NCBI GenBank assembly: GCA_050050615.1
Contig: JASFTV010000171.1
Location: 1-7,070, forward strand
From: JASFTV01 sp050050615
GTDB lineage: Bacteria; Desulfobacterota; DSM-4660; Desulfatiglandales; HGW-15
DNA: 7,070 nucleotides
Direction of reading: 5' to 3'
The position numbers and the translations under genes are program-made. Under the pieces are notes generated by a model that was not told where the DNA came from, made no database searches, and worked only from the letters and a program-made list of their open reading frames with translations. This document shows, piece by piece, positions 1 to 5,347 of the stretch (position 1 is its first letter; each line of letters begins with the position of its first letter).

Positions 1-26
1 CAATGCCCCTGCCTTTTTGAAGGTTC

Positions 27-1373
27 CTAAGGACCAAAGCGTCGCCTATGCTTTTTCCATCTTCTTTTGCCTTTGTCTTTGGAGCATGGGACGATACTTA
101 TCTTGTCTGTCCCATGGATTTCCTTACCATCGAACATGACCCCACATAGCGTCGCCTCGGTGCTTCCCTCAGTCAACGCCAGGTCCTTCGTCCTGAAGTG
201 GAAAAGCATGTCCTCGTCGCCGTCGTTATCCACGTCTTCCATCGTCCACCGAATCCACCGAGCCCCAGCAAATTTCACGGAACGGATGTCTATTGCGTAC
301 ACATAAAAACTCCCGTCAGTTAAAATCGCAACCGGCACAACCCCTTTTGATTTGAGGTTGATTCTATTAGGATTGCCACCTGGTTTGATGTCGAGCTTGA
401 TCGCAATTCTGGCCAAGCACCCGGACTCGTCAGCACCCATGTCAGGTGCACTCCCCAGAACTCTCGGGTCACCTTCAAAATCGAACTCCGGAAGTGTGAT
501 TTTGTCCGTCCCTTTATCTATGCAGGATGAATCTTCTTTCAAATGGTAATCGTCATTGGTTGCAAACGGTGAATCTTCCACCATTATATTCCCTTCTCCC
601 TCCCAGTCGCCCGAAAGGGCGCTGAAAGCAACCGTTGGAGAGGAAGTTGAAGAAACAAATATTTCCTGGTACTTATCAGCCTTGTTTCCCCAAACAATGC
701 AGTTGGTCATAGTCGCGAAGGAATTCAGCAAGTAAATCCCACCGCCCTCGCCCCCAAAATTTTCAAGCCTGGTGGCCGAGTTGCCGCTGATGCTGCAGTG
801 AATTAAGGTCGGAGAGGATCCCCAGAAGCAATAAATCGCGCCACCTCTACGGGCCGAGTTGCCGGTGAATATGCAATTGATCAAAGTGGGCGAAGCTCTA
901 TAGTAGCAATTTAGTCCGCCGCCCCAGTAGCCATTATTATCTTTAATGATGCAGTTGGCGATCGTTGGAGAGGAATTCTGGCAATAGATCGCACCACCAT
1001 TACCCGCATCACCCCCTATAATCGTAAAGCCATCCAAAACTGAGGAGGATGTCTCTCCGTTATCAAAGGTAAAGGCTCTGCCCATATTCTCGCAGTTGAT
1101 GATGCAAGCCTCAGGGCCGTTCTCTGACCTAACCGCGATGGCTTTGCCCCCGAAATTCAAATTTTTGTTTCCTTCTCCTTTGTATGTCCCATCTCTTACC
1201 ACCACGGTGTCACCGTCTGCGGCAGCGTCAATTCCATCTTGTATTGTCTTGTATGGCTGTGAGGGTCCGACATAGATCGTATTAGCACCAGAGGCGGCGG
1301 TGGGAGAGAAGATCAAGGCACTTGCTAAAATACAGAAAAAACACGCCGCTAGATGGTTTTTATACCTCTTCAT
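27..1373 (-). CDS. Secreted right-handed parallel beta-helix protein with C-terminal Ca-loop module
   Basis: Likely an exported surface or extracellular protein of 448 residues; no enzymatic activity can be assigned. Residues 1-29 form a signal peptide (basic MKRYK, hydrophobic core, cleavage near TAASG|A). Residues 41-64 (YKTIQDGIDAA..GDTVVVRDGTY) are the typical first coil of a pectate-lyase-like beta-helix. Residues about 130-235 hold four coils of the form SPT..NC....N, with P-T at 136, 162 and 188 (a 26-residue period) and a fourth, degenerate coil at about 220. Residues 274-316 (YHLKEDSSCIDKGTD, FEGDPRV, DMGADE) are the usual end of such helices. Residues 327-428 carry the DIKPG..N.INLKSKGVVPVAILT module with an acidic loop DVDNDGDED (380-388) that could bind calcium. 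The tail 432-448 is strongly basic. The frame is open upstream to 1466, but the ATG at 1373 has a strong Shine-Dalgarno sequence and exposes the signal peptide, so I chose it. Fold confident, function unknown. Confidence 0.88.
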   Translation of the reverse strand: MKRYKNHLAACFFCILASALIFSPTAASGANTIYVGPSQPYKTIQDGIDAAADGDTVVVRDGTYKGEGNKNLNFGGKAIAVRSENGPEACIINCENMGRAFTFDNGETSSSVLDGFTIIGGDAGNGGAIYCQNSSPTIANCIIKDNNGYWGGGLNCYYRASPTLINCIFTGNSARRGGAIYCFWGSSPTLIHCSISGNSATRLENFGGEGGGIYLLNSFATMTNCIVWGNKADKYQEIFVSSTSSPTVAFSALSGDWEGEGNIMVEDSPFATNDDYHLKEDSSCIDKGTDKITLPEFDFEGDPRVLGSAPDMGADESGCLARIAIKLDIKPGGNPNRINLKSKGVVPVAILTDGSFYVYAIDIRSVKFAGARWIRWTMEDVDNDGDEDMLFHFRTKDLALTEGSTEATLCGVMFDGKEIHGTDKISIVPCSKDKGKRRWKKHRRRFGP

Positions 1374-1380
1374 GGTGCTT

Positions 1381-1387
1381 CCTCCTT
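1381..1387 (-). promoter_or_regulatory. Ribosome binding site of the beta-helix gene
   Basis: Read on the minus strand this is AAGGAGG, followed by a 7-base spacer (AAGCACC) and the ATG at 1373-1371. It is a near-ideal Shine-Dalgarno sequence. It decides the start against the longer in-frame possibility at 1466, which would bury the signal peptide behind 31 extra residues. Confidence 0.85.
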
Positions 1388-1404
1388 CCCAAATTTTTTC
1401 CTTT

Positions 1405-1466
1405 CCCTGTTGCCTGATTACAGGGCTCCCAAAAGAGCACCTGAGGCTTTCTTGGGATTCAGGCAA
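1405..1466 (-). promoter_or_regulatory. Structured 5' leader with alternative hairpins, upstream of the beta-helix gene
   Basis: Read on the minus strand, TTGCCTGA (1466-1459) pairs perfectly with TCAGGCAA (1417-1410). Enclosed is CCCAAGAAAGC (1456-1446), loop CTCAGGT, then GCTCTTTTGGG (1438-1428). That is an 11-position stem with one G-U wobble and one A-C mismatch. A further stem, CCCTGT (1425-1420) with ACAGGG (1410-1405), overlaps the right arm of the first stem, so the two outer pairings exclude each other. The block ends 17 bases before the ribosome binding site. Mutually exclusive stems here suggest a regulatory leader, but no known riboswitch consensus is recognised and no poly-U terminator is present. 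The role is inference. Confidence 0.4.
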
Positions 1467-1484
1467 ATAGAAATCGGCAGATAT

Positions 1485-1504
1485 CGACGCTGCGATGCGC
1501 GTCG
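1485..1504. repeat. GC-rich hairpin, 6-base stem
   Basis: CGACGC (1485-1490) and GCGTCG (1499-1504) are perfect reverse complements around the 8-base loop TGCGATGC. It lies just outside the structured leader of the beta-helix gene, with the second hairpin at 1517-1534 next to it. No U tract follows on either strand, so it is not an obvious terminator. Confidence 0.45.
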
Positions 1505-1516
1505 TTATCCCCTTGA

Positions 1517-1534
1517 CCTTTTGGATGCAAAAGG
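1517..1534. repeat. Hairpin, 7-base stem with 4-base loop
   Basis: CCTTTTG (1517-1523), loop GATG, CAAAAGG (1528-1534) is a perfect stem. CCCCTT (1509-1514) could instead pair with AAGGGG (1531-1536), so two foldings compete. Neither strand has the run of T expected of an intrinsic terminator. Confidence 0.45.
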
Positions 1535-1773
1535 GGTGCCGATTATGAACTTAATGTGGAGGTAAGCTATCTATTTGAAGTTAATTGGAAAATGGGTTTT
1601 GTACATGGGGTCGGGTTCATGCTGGCATAAATAAGGCTGGGCCAAGGTCGACAAAAGTAGACACATCTTATGATTCAATATAACTATTTGAATTGGGGTA
1701 CAAACATAGTCTCGGTATCTCAATCCTCGACCCTAAATCGCAGCAGAATATATTTAGCCCAAAGTTTGGCTTA

Positions 1774-1785
1774 CTTATCGATAAG
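1774..1785. repeat. 12-base perfect palindrome
   Basis: CTTATCGATAAG reads the same on both strands. It lies 9 bases beyond the stop codon of the gene at 1795-2316. It could be a binding site for a dimeric regulator or chance; no second copy is seen in the window. Confidence 0.35.
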
Positions 1786-1794
1786 ACACACCAA

Positions 1795-2316
1795 TCAATT
1801 CGTTGGCCTTCTTTTGGCCGCCTTTTTCTTTTCATCTAAAATCTTTTCCTGCATGATTGGCTTAAACCAATATATCAATGACCCCTTCTTCGATATCTCC
1901 TCCTTATATCGAAATGCTATATCAACAACGTCCCCTCGCCAGATGTAAGTTTCCATGGTTTCATTCGGGCGATGAGGTTCGCCGTGTCTTTCAATCAGTA
2001 TTTCTTTTATCTTCTGAAAATTCAAACGGCCCCTAAATCCAATATATACGGAACAGAATTTATCCTTGTAGAAAATGTAGGAGACAGAGTCAATCTTTGC
2101 ATCACCCATTCTCATTTTGTCATTTCTTCTCTGATAAGATTTTGCCTCCTCGTAACCTACCAAAAACTTCAGACCCGGTATGTCGTTCACATTGATTCCC
2201 CACTTTATTCCTCTGAAATGAGAAGGCTCATCTTGAAACGCGGATGAAATGGAAGGCAGAGGGAAGAGCAGCATGCCCGCAAGCAGACCCAGATGGTAAT
2301 TGCTTCTTGCTTTCAT
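1795..2316 (-). CDS. Small exported protein of unknown function
   Basis: A 173-residue protein whose function I cannot name. Residues 1-26 look like a cleavable signal peptide (MKARSNYH, hydrophobic LGLLAGMLLFPLP, cleavage near SSA|F) without a lipobox Cys, so a periplasmic or secreted location is likely. The mature part opens with HFRGIKWGINVNDIPGL and continues with MRMGDAKIDSVSYIFYKDKFCSVYIGFRG (about 68-96), NFQKIKEILIERHGEP (99-114) and YIWRGDVVDIAFRY (124-137). This FRGIKWG...Y.FY..RF..V.I pattern is, from memory, a recurrent uncharacterised exported type in Deltaproteobacteria. The C-terminus (157-173) is Lys/Arg-rich. The only Cys is C88. The ATG at 2316-2314 is preceded by GTAGGGATA, a modest ribosome binding site. 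It is on the same strand as the beta-helix gene but 421 bases away, so joint transcription is possible but not shown. Confidence 0.72.
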   Translation of the reverse strand: MKARSNYHLGLLAGMLLFPLPSISSAFQDEPSHFRGIKWGINVNDIPGLKFLVGYEEAKSYQRRNDKMRMGDAKIDSVSYIFYKDKFCSVYIGFRGRLNFQKIKEILIERHGEPHRPNETMETYIWRGDVVDIAFRYKEEISKKGSLIYWFKPIMQEKILDEKKKAAKRRPTN

Positions 2317-2609
2317 TATCCCTACAAATTCCCCGTAGAGGTTATTTTTTTCTGAAAACTCTCTCTTTCTTGAATATTAAGCACCCTAAAGCAGATTGCA
2401 AATCAACGGAGGAATTTTGATGGGACCCTGGGCCTGCTTCTGAAACCGGAATTTGCGAGATATGGCCTCTCGAGAAATGCAGGATCATATGGGCCTGGAT
2501 TCCTGGCCACGCAGGCTTCAGTCGTCTAACCTGAATTTTATCCTGCCGAAACTAGAAATTCCCTTTCCCACAAATATCTAGTAACATTGGATGAGGTGAT
2601 CTGAAAAAC

Positions 2610-2624
2610 TTTGAGTTTCTCAAA
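2610..2624. repeat. Small hairpin with flanking complementary arms
   Basis: TTTGAG (2610-2615), loop TTT, CTCAAA (2619-2624) is a perfect 6-base stem. GTGAT (2596-2600) and ATCAC (2625-2629) can extend it across an asymmetric bulge of 9 bases. No U tract follows on the plus strand. It could be an operator-like palindrome or chance. Confidence 0.3.
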
Positions 2625-2703
2625 ATCACTCTGTGGCAGACAGCTCGGACTTCAGGGTTTAGGGAGTCTGACCTCTTTTCTCTAAGTCAATGCCCGAAAC
2701 CTG

Positions 2704-2879
2704 ATACCAAGTTGCAATCCTGTCATTGCGAGGAGTGAAGCGACGTGCCTGCGCGCAAGCGTGGCGACCTATCCTATTGAGACTGTTTCACGGAGTTTAT
2801 CCCTTCGGCAGGTTCTCTGTATTTCGAAGGGTTCGCAATGACGTCTAGAAATAGTAGCCGTTTGAAAGCAACTTGGTAT
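2704..2879. mobile_element. Nested inverted-repeat element, MITE-like and non-coding
   Basis: The ends are a perfect 12-base inverted repeat: ATACCAAGTTGC (2704-2715) and GCAACTTGGTAT (2868-2879). Inside is a second perfect pair, GTCATTGCGA (2722-2731) and TCGCAATGAC (2833-2842), continuing on the left as GGAGTGAAGCGACG. The inner 'gtcattgcgaggag.gaagcgac' sequence is of a kind I recognise as dispersed, palindromic, intergenic repeats in many bacterial genomes. The element is 176 bases long and encodes nothing supportable. No clear target-site duplication is visible, so transposition by a borrowed transposase is inference. Its right end provides the first two bases of the ATG at 2878. Confidence 0.6.
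2722..2842. repeat. Inner dispersed-type repeat with 10-base inverted ends
   Basis: This 121-base unit is bounded by GTCATTGCGA and its exact complement TCGCAATGAC. The interior is imperfectly palindromic and carries GC-rich text (2751-2766, gcgcgcaagcgtggcg). Translations across it give low-complexity products with strings such as RHCEPFEIQR, typical of false genes called over such repeats. It may be an older repeat that the outer 12-base ends later enclosed, or the core of a single element. Confidence 0.55.
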
Positions 2880-3609
2880 GAAGTATCCCCAGAGAAAAAT
2901 GCAAAGCATGCGAGGGTGGATCGTACCCCCACCAAAGGCGCCCACTAAAGGGGAAGAGGAATTCAAGAAAGAGAGAGAGGAGAAGGTGGCATGGCTCTCG
3001 ACGCACGGGTTCCTCAAGTCAGCCCGTATCAGGGATGCTTTGCTGGAGGTCCGCAGAGAAGATTTTGTCCCTTTTCTTTACAGGGACTATGCCTATCTCG
3101 AAGTTCCTCTTCCCCTTCCGGGCGAGAAGGCGACCATATCATGCCCGCACAGCTACCCCCTCTTCTATGAGCCGTTGGGCCTTGACAAAGGCCACAAATT
3201 TCTCGAAGTGGGTCTTGGATCAGGCTACGGTGCAGCCGTTGCCAGGGAAATCGTGGGATCAGAAGGCCTGGTCGTATCTATGGATATTGACCCGCTGACC
3301 TTTGAATTCGCGACAAACAACTTGGAAAACGCAGGTTATGAGGATATCGTCCTCGTGCTAGGAGACGGTGGGCTTGGATATCCGGAGAGGGCGCCTTACG
3401 ACAGGATTACTATAACGGCCGCCTGCACAAGGATTCCACCCCCTTTGACAGAACAACTCGGGGCAGGGGGGAAACTCATTGCACCTGTTGAGAAGATGGG
3501 CACACAAAATCTTGTGTTGCTCGAAAAAGAGGACAAAGGTGTTAAAGAAAAAAGCATCTGCGGTGTGTTATATGTCTCTTTAAGAGGAGAATTTGGGGCC
3601 GACCATTGA
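2878..3609 (+). CDS. Protein-L-isoaspartate O-methyltransferase-like protein
   Basis: Predicted cytoplasmic SAM-dependent methyltransferase of the Pcm family, which methylates isoaspartyl residues to start repair of aged proteins. Residues 30-79 (EFKKEREEKVAWLSTHGFLKSARIRDALLEV.RE.FVP....YAY.EVPLPL) match the Pcm N-terminal helices. ATISCPH (85-91) is the substrate-site motif (TISxPH/Y). FLEVGLGSGYGAAVA (108-122) is SAM motif I. MDID (135-138) is the acidic end of strand 2, LGDGGLGYPE (161-170) follows, YDRITITAAC (174-183) is motif II, and QLGAGGKLIAPV (193-204) and LYVSLRG (231-237) complete the fold. The 243 residues slightly exceed the usual 210-220 because of about 28 unusual N-terminal residues. 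The first ATG overlaps the end of a repeat element and lacks a good ribosome binding site. ATGs at 2899 and 2908 are alternatives. It appears monocistronic. pcm would be the symbol if true Pcm activity is confirmed. Confidence 0.87.
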   Translation: MKYPQRKMQSMRGWIVPPPKAPTKGEEEFKKEREEKVAWLSTHGFLKSARIRDALLEVRREDFVPFLYRDYAYLEVPLPLPGEKATISCPHSYPLFYEPLGLDKGHKFLEVGLGSGYGAAVAREIVGSEGLVVSMDIDPLTFEFATNNLENAGYEDIVLVLGDGGLGYPERAPYDRITITAACTRIPPPLTEQLGAGGKLIAPVEKMGTQNLVLLEKEDKGVKEKSICGVLYVSLRGEFGADH

Positions 3610-4072
3610 AGCCTCGCTTAAAGGATGTGTGAGCGCATAGAAAGATGGCCCGCTTTCCAAAAAGGCCACGCCCTCCCCGAAGGCGAGAGGGAAGGACAGA
3701 GGGACTTGAGGGGATTTTGACGAGCATATGGAAGCGCGGGCAAATCTTCGGCGTCGAACTCGGTGCGGTCAAGTTGTTCAAGATGGTTCCCTGAGTCCAA
3801 TTGTGATTGAATGTCGCTCGAGCTTGGGGAGAGCATGGGTGTGACCCTGATTGGATCTGAATGATAATGGCAGGATGGCTCGCCTTCGCAAACCCTGATG
3901 GCCTTTAGAGAGGGCCCCAAATCCGCCGCCTAATTCAGATATGATCCGTGAAATTAGCGGATTGCAGACGATTCCTTGATGGTGGAGCAGGGGGCTGGGG
4001 CGGGTTGACGGATGATCGCTTTGAGATTATCCTTGGGCGTTACGAAAGGTTCAAGAAATCATTTCAGGGGGA
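3610..4072. other. Gene-free stretch after the methyltransferase gene
   Basis: I see no supportable gene in these 463 bases. A 100-codon minus-strand frame at 3618-3920 has low-complexity composition and matches no family I know. A small hairpin lies at 3671-3691. No intrinsic terminator with a U tract follows the methyltransferase stop. The frame of the next gene is open back to 4025 but has no ATG there. The stretch could hold the promoter of the gene at 4073 or decayed sequence. Confidence 0.5.
3671..3691. repeat. Short GC-rich hairpin, possibly of dispersed-repeat type
   Basis: CCCTC (3671-3675) pairs with GAGGG (3687-3691), with an inner CC-GAA-GG. Text of the form ccctcccc-gaa-ggcgagaggg resembles intergenic hairpin repeats whose translation gives 'SPSGRG'-like strings. 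No U tract follows, so it is not read as a terminator. Confidence 0.3.
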
Positions 4073-5170
4073 GTGCTGCGTCAGGACGTGCTCGAATTAG
4101 ATGCCATCGTGAGTCAGGTGCTCGAGAACTGCCACATCTCCGATTCTCGCCATGCAGGGCTCCATTCTGTGTGCGGCCTGGCACTGCGACTGCGTGATCT
4201 ATACAAATGGGAAAAGGGACTGGATCCTTGGGTGGAGGAGGAGTCTCCTGTCATCCTGGAATGGATCGGTGACAGAGAGGAGAAATGGGAAAATCTGGCA
4301 GAAAAGGACTATGGCGACATAACTATCCTTGGCAATTTATACGATCCCTTTGACTCGAGGGGTATCAATGCCGTTTTGGAGCCACACGGCTTTTTTTATG
4401 GCGCCGGGTATGCTTACAGTCTGAAGCCTTCCTTTTTTCTGGCCATACTTGAAGAAAAGAGACGTGTCGACGGATACCCCGTATACATCCTCGACCGTGA
4501 ACTGGCCCGTGACCTGTTCACCTTGCCGGCCCTCTCCCAGGGCAACCGTATCCTCATTCGAAAAGAATCAGCAAAACATCTTCTCTGGAACCAAATCTTC
4601 TTTTTAAGAAAGTCGGGAAGAGGCGCCCTGAAATTTGCCCTTAGAAAATACGGGCTGAAATCACAGGATCCTGAGTTATTACGTTCTAACCTTGGAAGAA
4701 TCTTTGAGGCTGAAATGGATACGTACATCTATCATGAGCTGGGCGGGATAAAAGATAATGTTTTTGATCGCAACATATGGCACGACATTGTCGCCACATT
4801 CCCCCATACACCCATCGAGCTCCTTGTCCGGAGCGTTAAAGATATCCTTGCGGATACGAACGAGTATGGTCGACTTCGATACATCACAAGAGAGCGTAAG
4901 GCCGCCTCCCTGGCTTTTTACACCGCTTTTCTTGACGGTTTACGAAAACAGCTATTCCCCGAAGTCATAGAGGGCTTTCAAGGATTTACCAGGACGCTCA
5001 ATTGGGCGGTTATAGAGCAAGCCGTGGGTACCGGTTACAACAGGGCAAAACACTACGCTGAAACGATCTGTGGGATCTACCAGACCGGAAAGCAAAAGAA
5101 TGACATGAAATGGGCAGGAAATGAGATAGAGAAGCAGCTTCTGAAGCCCCTGGGTATGGTGAAAGAGTAG
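4073..5170 (+). CDS. Sfum_1244-family protein of unknown function
   Basis: A 365-residue soluble protein, no signal peptide or membrane segment, that I recognise as the uncharacterised Sfum_1244 family seen in Deltaproteobacteria and some other Proteobacteria. The family signature is at residues 19-47: NCHISDSRHAG followed by C.LALRLRDLYKWEKG. Further typical blocks are DPFDSRGINAVLEPHGFFYGAGYA (91-114), PSFFLAILEEKRRVDGYPVYILDRELARDL (119-148), ILIRKESAKHLLW (160-172), the polar block EAEMDTYIYHELGGIKDNVF (212-231) and LAFYTAFLDGLRKQLFPEV (280-298). HELGG with nearby HD (237-238) could be a metal site, but this is inference and no HExxH is present. The start is uncertain: GTG at 4073 has AGGGGGA almost touching it. 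GTG at 4088 would give the 13-residue lead before NC.ISD that I remember as usual. Gaps of 463 and 162 or more bases separate it from its neighbours, so context gives no function. Confidence 0.8.
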   Translation: MLRQDVLELDAIVSQVLENCHISDSRHAGLHSVCGLALRLRDLYKWEKGLDPWVEEESPVILEWIGDREEKWENLAEKDYGDITILGNLYDPFDSRGINAVLEPHGFFYGAGYAYSLKPSFFLAILEEKRRVDGYPVYILDRELARDLFTLPALSQGNRILIRKESAKHLLWNQIFFLRKSGRGALKFALRKYGLKSQDPELLRSNLGRIFEAEMDTYIYHELGGIKDNVFDRNIWHDIVATFPHTPIELLVRSVKDILADTNEYGRLRYITRERKAASLAFYTAFLDGLRKQLFPEVIEGFQGFTRTLNWAVIEQAVGTGYNRAKHYAETICGIYQTGKQKNDMKWAGNEIEKQLLKPLGMVKE

Positions 5171-5347
5171 CGGGCCGGGTTGTTATAAGAAATCCCTACC
5201 TGCGCGGACATGTTCATCGAGCCGGAGGCGCCATCAGACATGAGCCTCTCAAAGTATTTGCCTTTCCCTCTGAAGAAAGCTGGTAACCGGCCGGGGACAA
5301 CGTGACAAAGCGTAAGTTATTGAGAGAAGAGGTTGAGAGAGTGGACC

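Larger units (their letters stand above)
1467..1794. other. Gene-free stretch between the two minus-strand genes
   Basis: No supportable coding region lies here; the open frames on either strand are short, overlap the flanking genes and resemble no family. It holds two tandem hairpins at 1485-1504 and 1517-1534 and a 12-base perfect palindrome at 1774-1785. I see no convincing sigma-70 promoter and no intrinsic terminator with a U tract. The promoter of the beta-helix gene should lie somewhere in this stretch unless it is co-transcribed with the gene at 1795-2316. Confidence 0.6.
2317..2877. other. Divergent intergenic region, its right part repeat-derived
   Basis: No coding region is supportable between the divergent genes at 1795-2316 (minus) and 2878-3609 (plus). 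The left part, 2317-2703, shows only small palindromes: TCTCGAGA at 2468-2475, and TTTGAG-TTT-CTCAAA at 2610-2624 flanked by GTGAT (2596-2600) and ATCAC (2625-2629). The right part is the nested inverted-repeat element at 2704-2879. Both promoters should lie here, but no clear -35/-10 pair stands out. Confidence 0.6.

Noticed and set aside
1405..1466. Possible c-di-GMP (GEMM) riboswitch, because of the AAAGCCTC.GG...AGCC text in the leader
   Set aside because: The essential upstream GGCAAACC-type half and the matching tetraloop stem are absent, and the order of the stems does not fit the GEMM consensus.
1374..1466. N-terminal extension of the beta-helix gene to an ATG at 1466
   Set aside because: The ATG at 1373 has a near-ideal ribosome binding site and starts a clear signal peptide; the extension has neither and coincides with the hairpin leader.
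1620..1660. Sigma-54 promoter-like text (minus-strand TTGGCCCAGCCTTATTT)
   Set aside because: The invariant GC of the -12 element is missing, so it does not meet the TGGCAC-N5-TTGC consensus.
2374..2402. Sigma-70 promoter on the minus strand, TTTGCA with a 17-base gap to TAATAT, before the small exported protein gene
   Set aside because: Each hexamer matches only 4 of 6 consensus bases, within chance for an AT-rich stretch of this size.
2769..3017. 82-codon minus-strand frame over the repeat element and methyltransferase start
   Set aside because: It is antisense to a well-supported gene and translates repeat sequence into low-complexity text.
3671..3691. Intrinsic terminator of the methyltransferase gene
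   Set aside because: The hairpin is short and is followed by purine-rich sequence, not a T run.
3618..3920. 100-codon minus-strand frame between genes
   Set aside because: No recognisable domain or ribosome binding site, and its end reads through a GC-rich hairpin as a SPSGR-type string typical of false calls.
5210..5305. 31-codon frame beginning MFIEPEAPSDMSL upstream of the flavoprotein gene
   Set aside because: No ribosome binding site, no signal peptide or membrane segment, and no sign of conservation can be seen; length is within chance.
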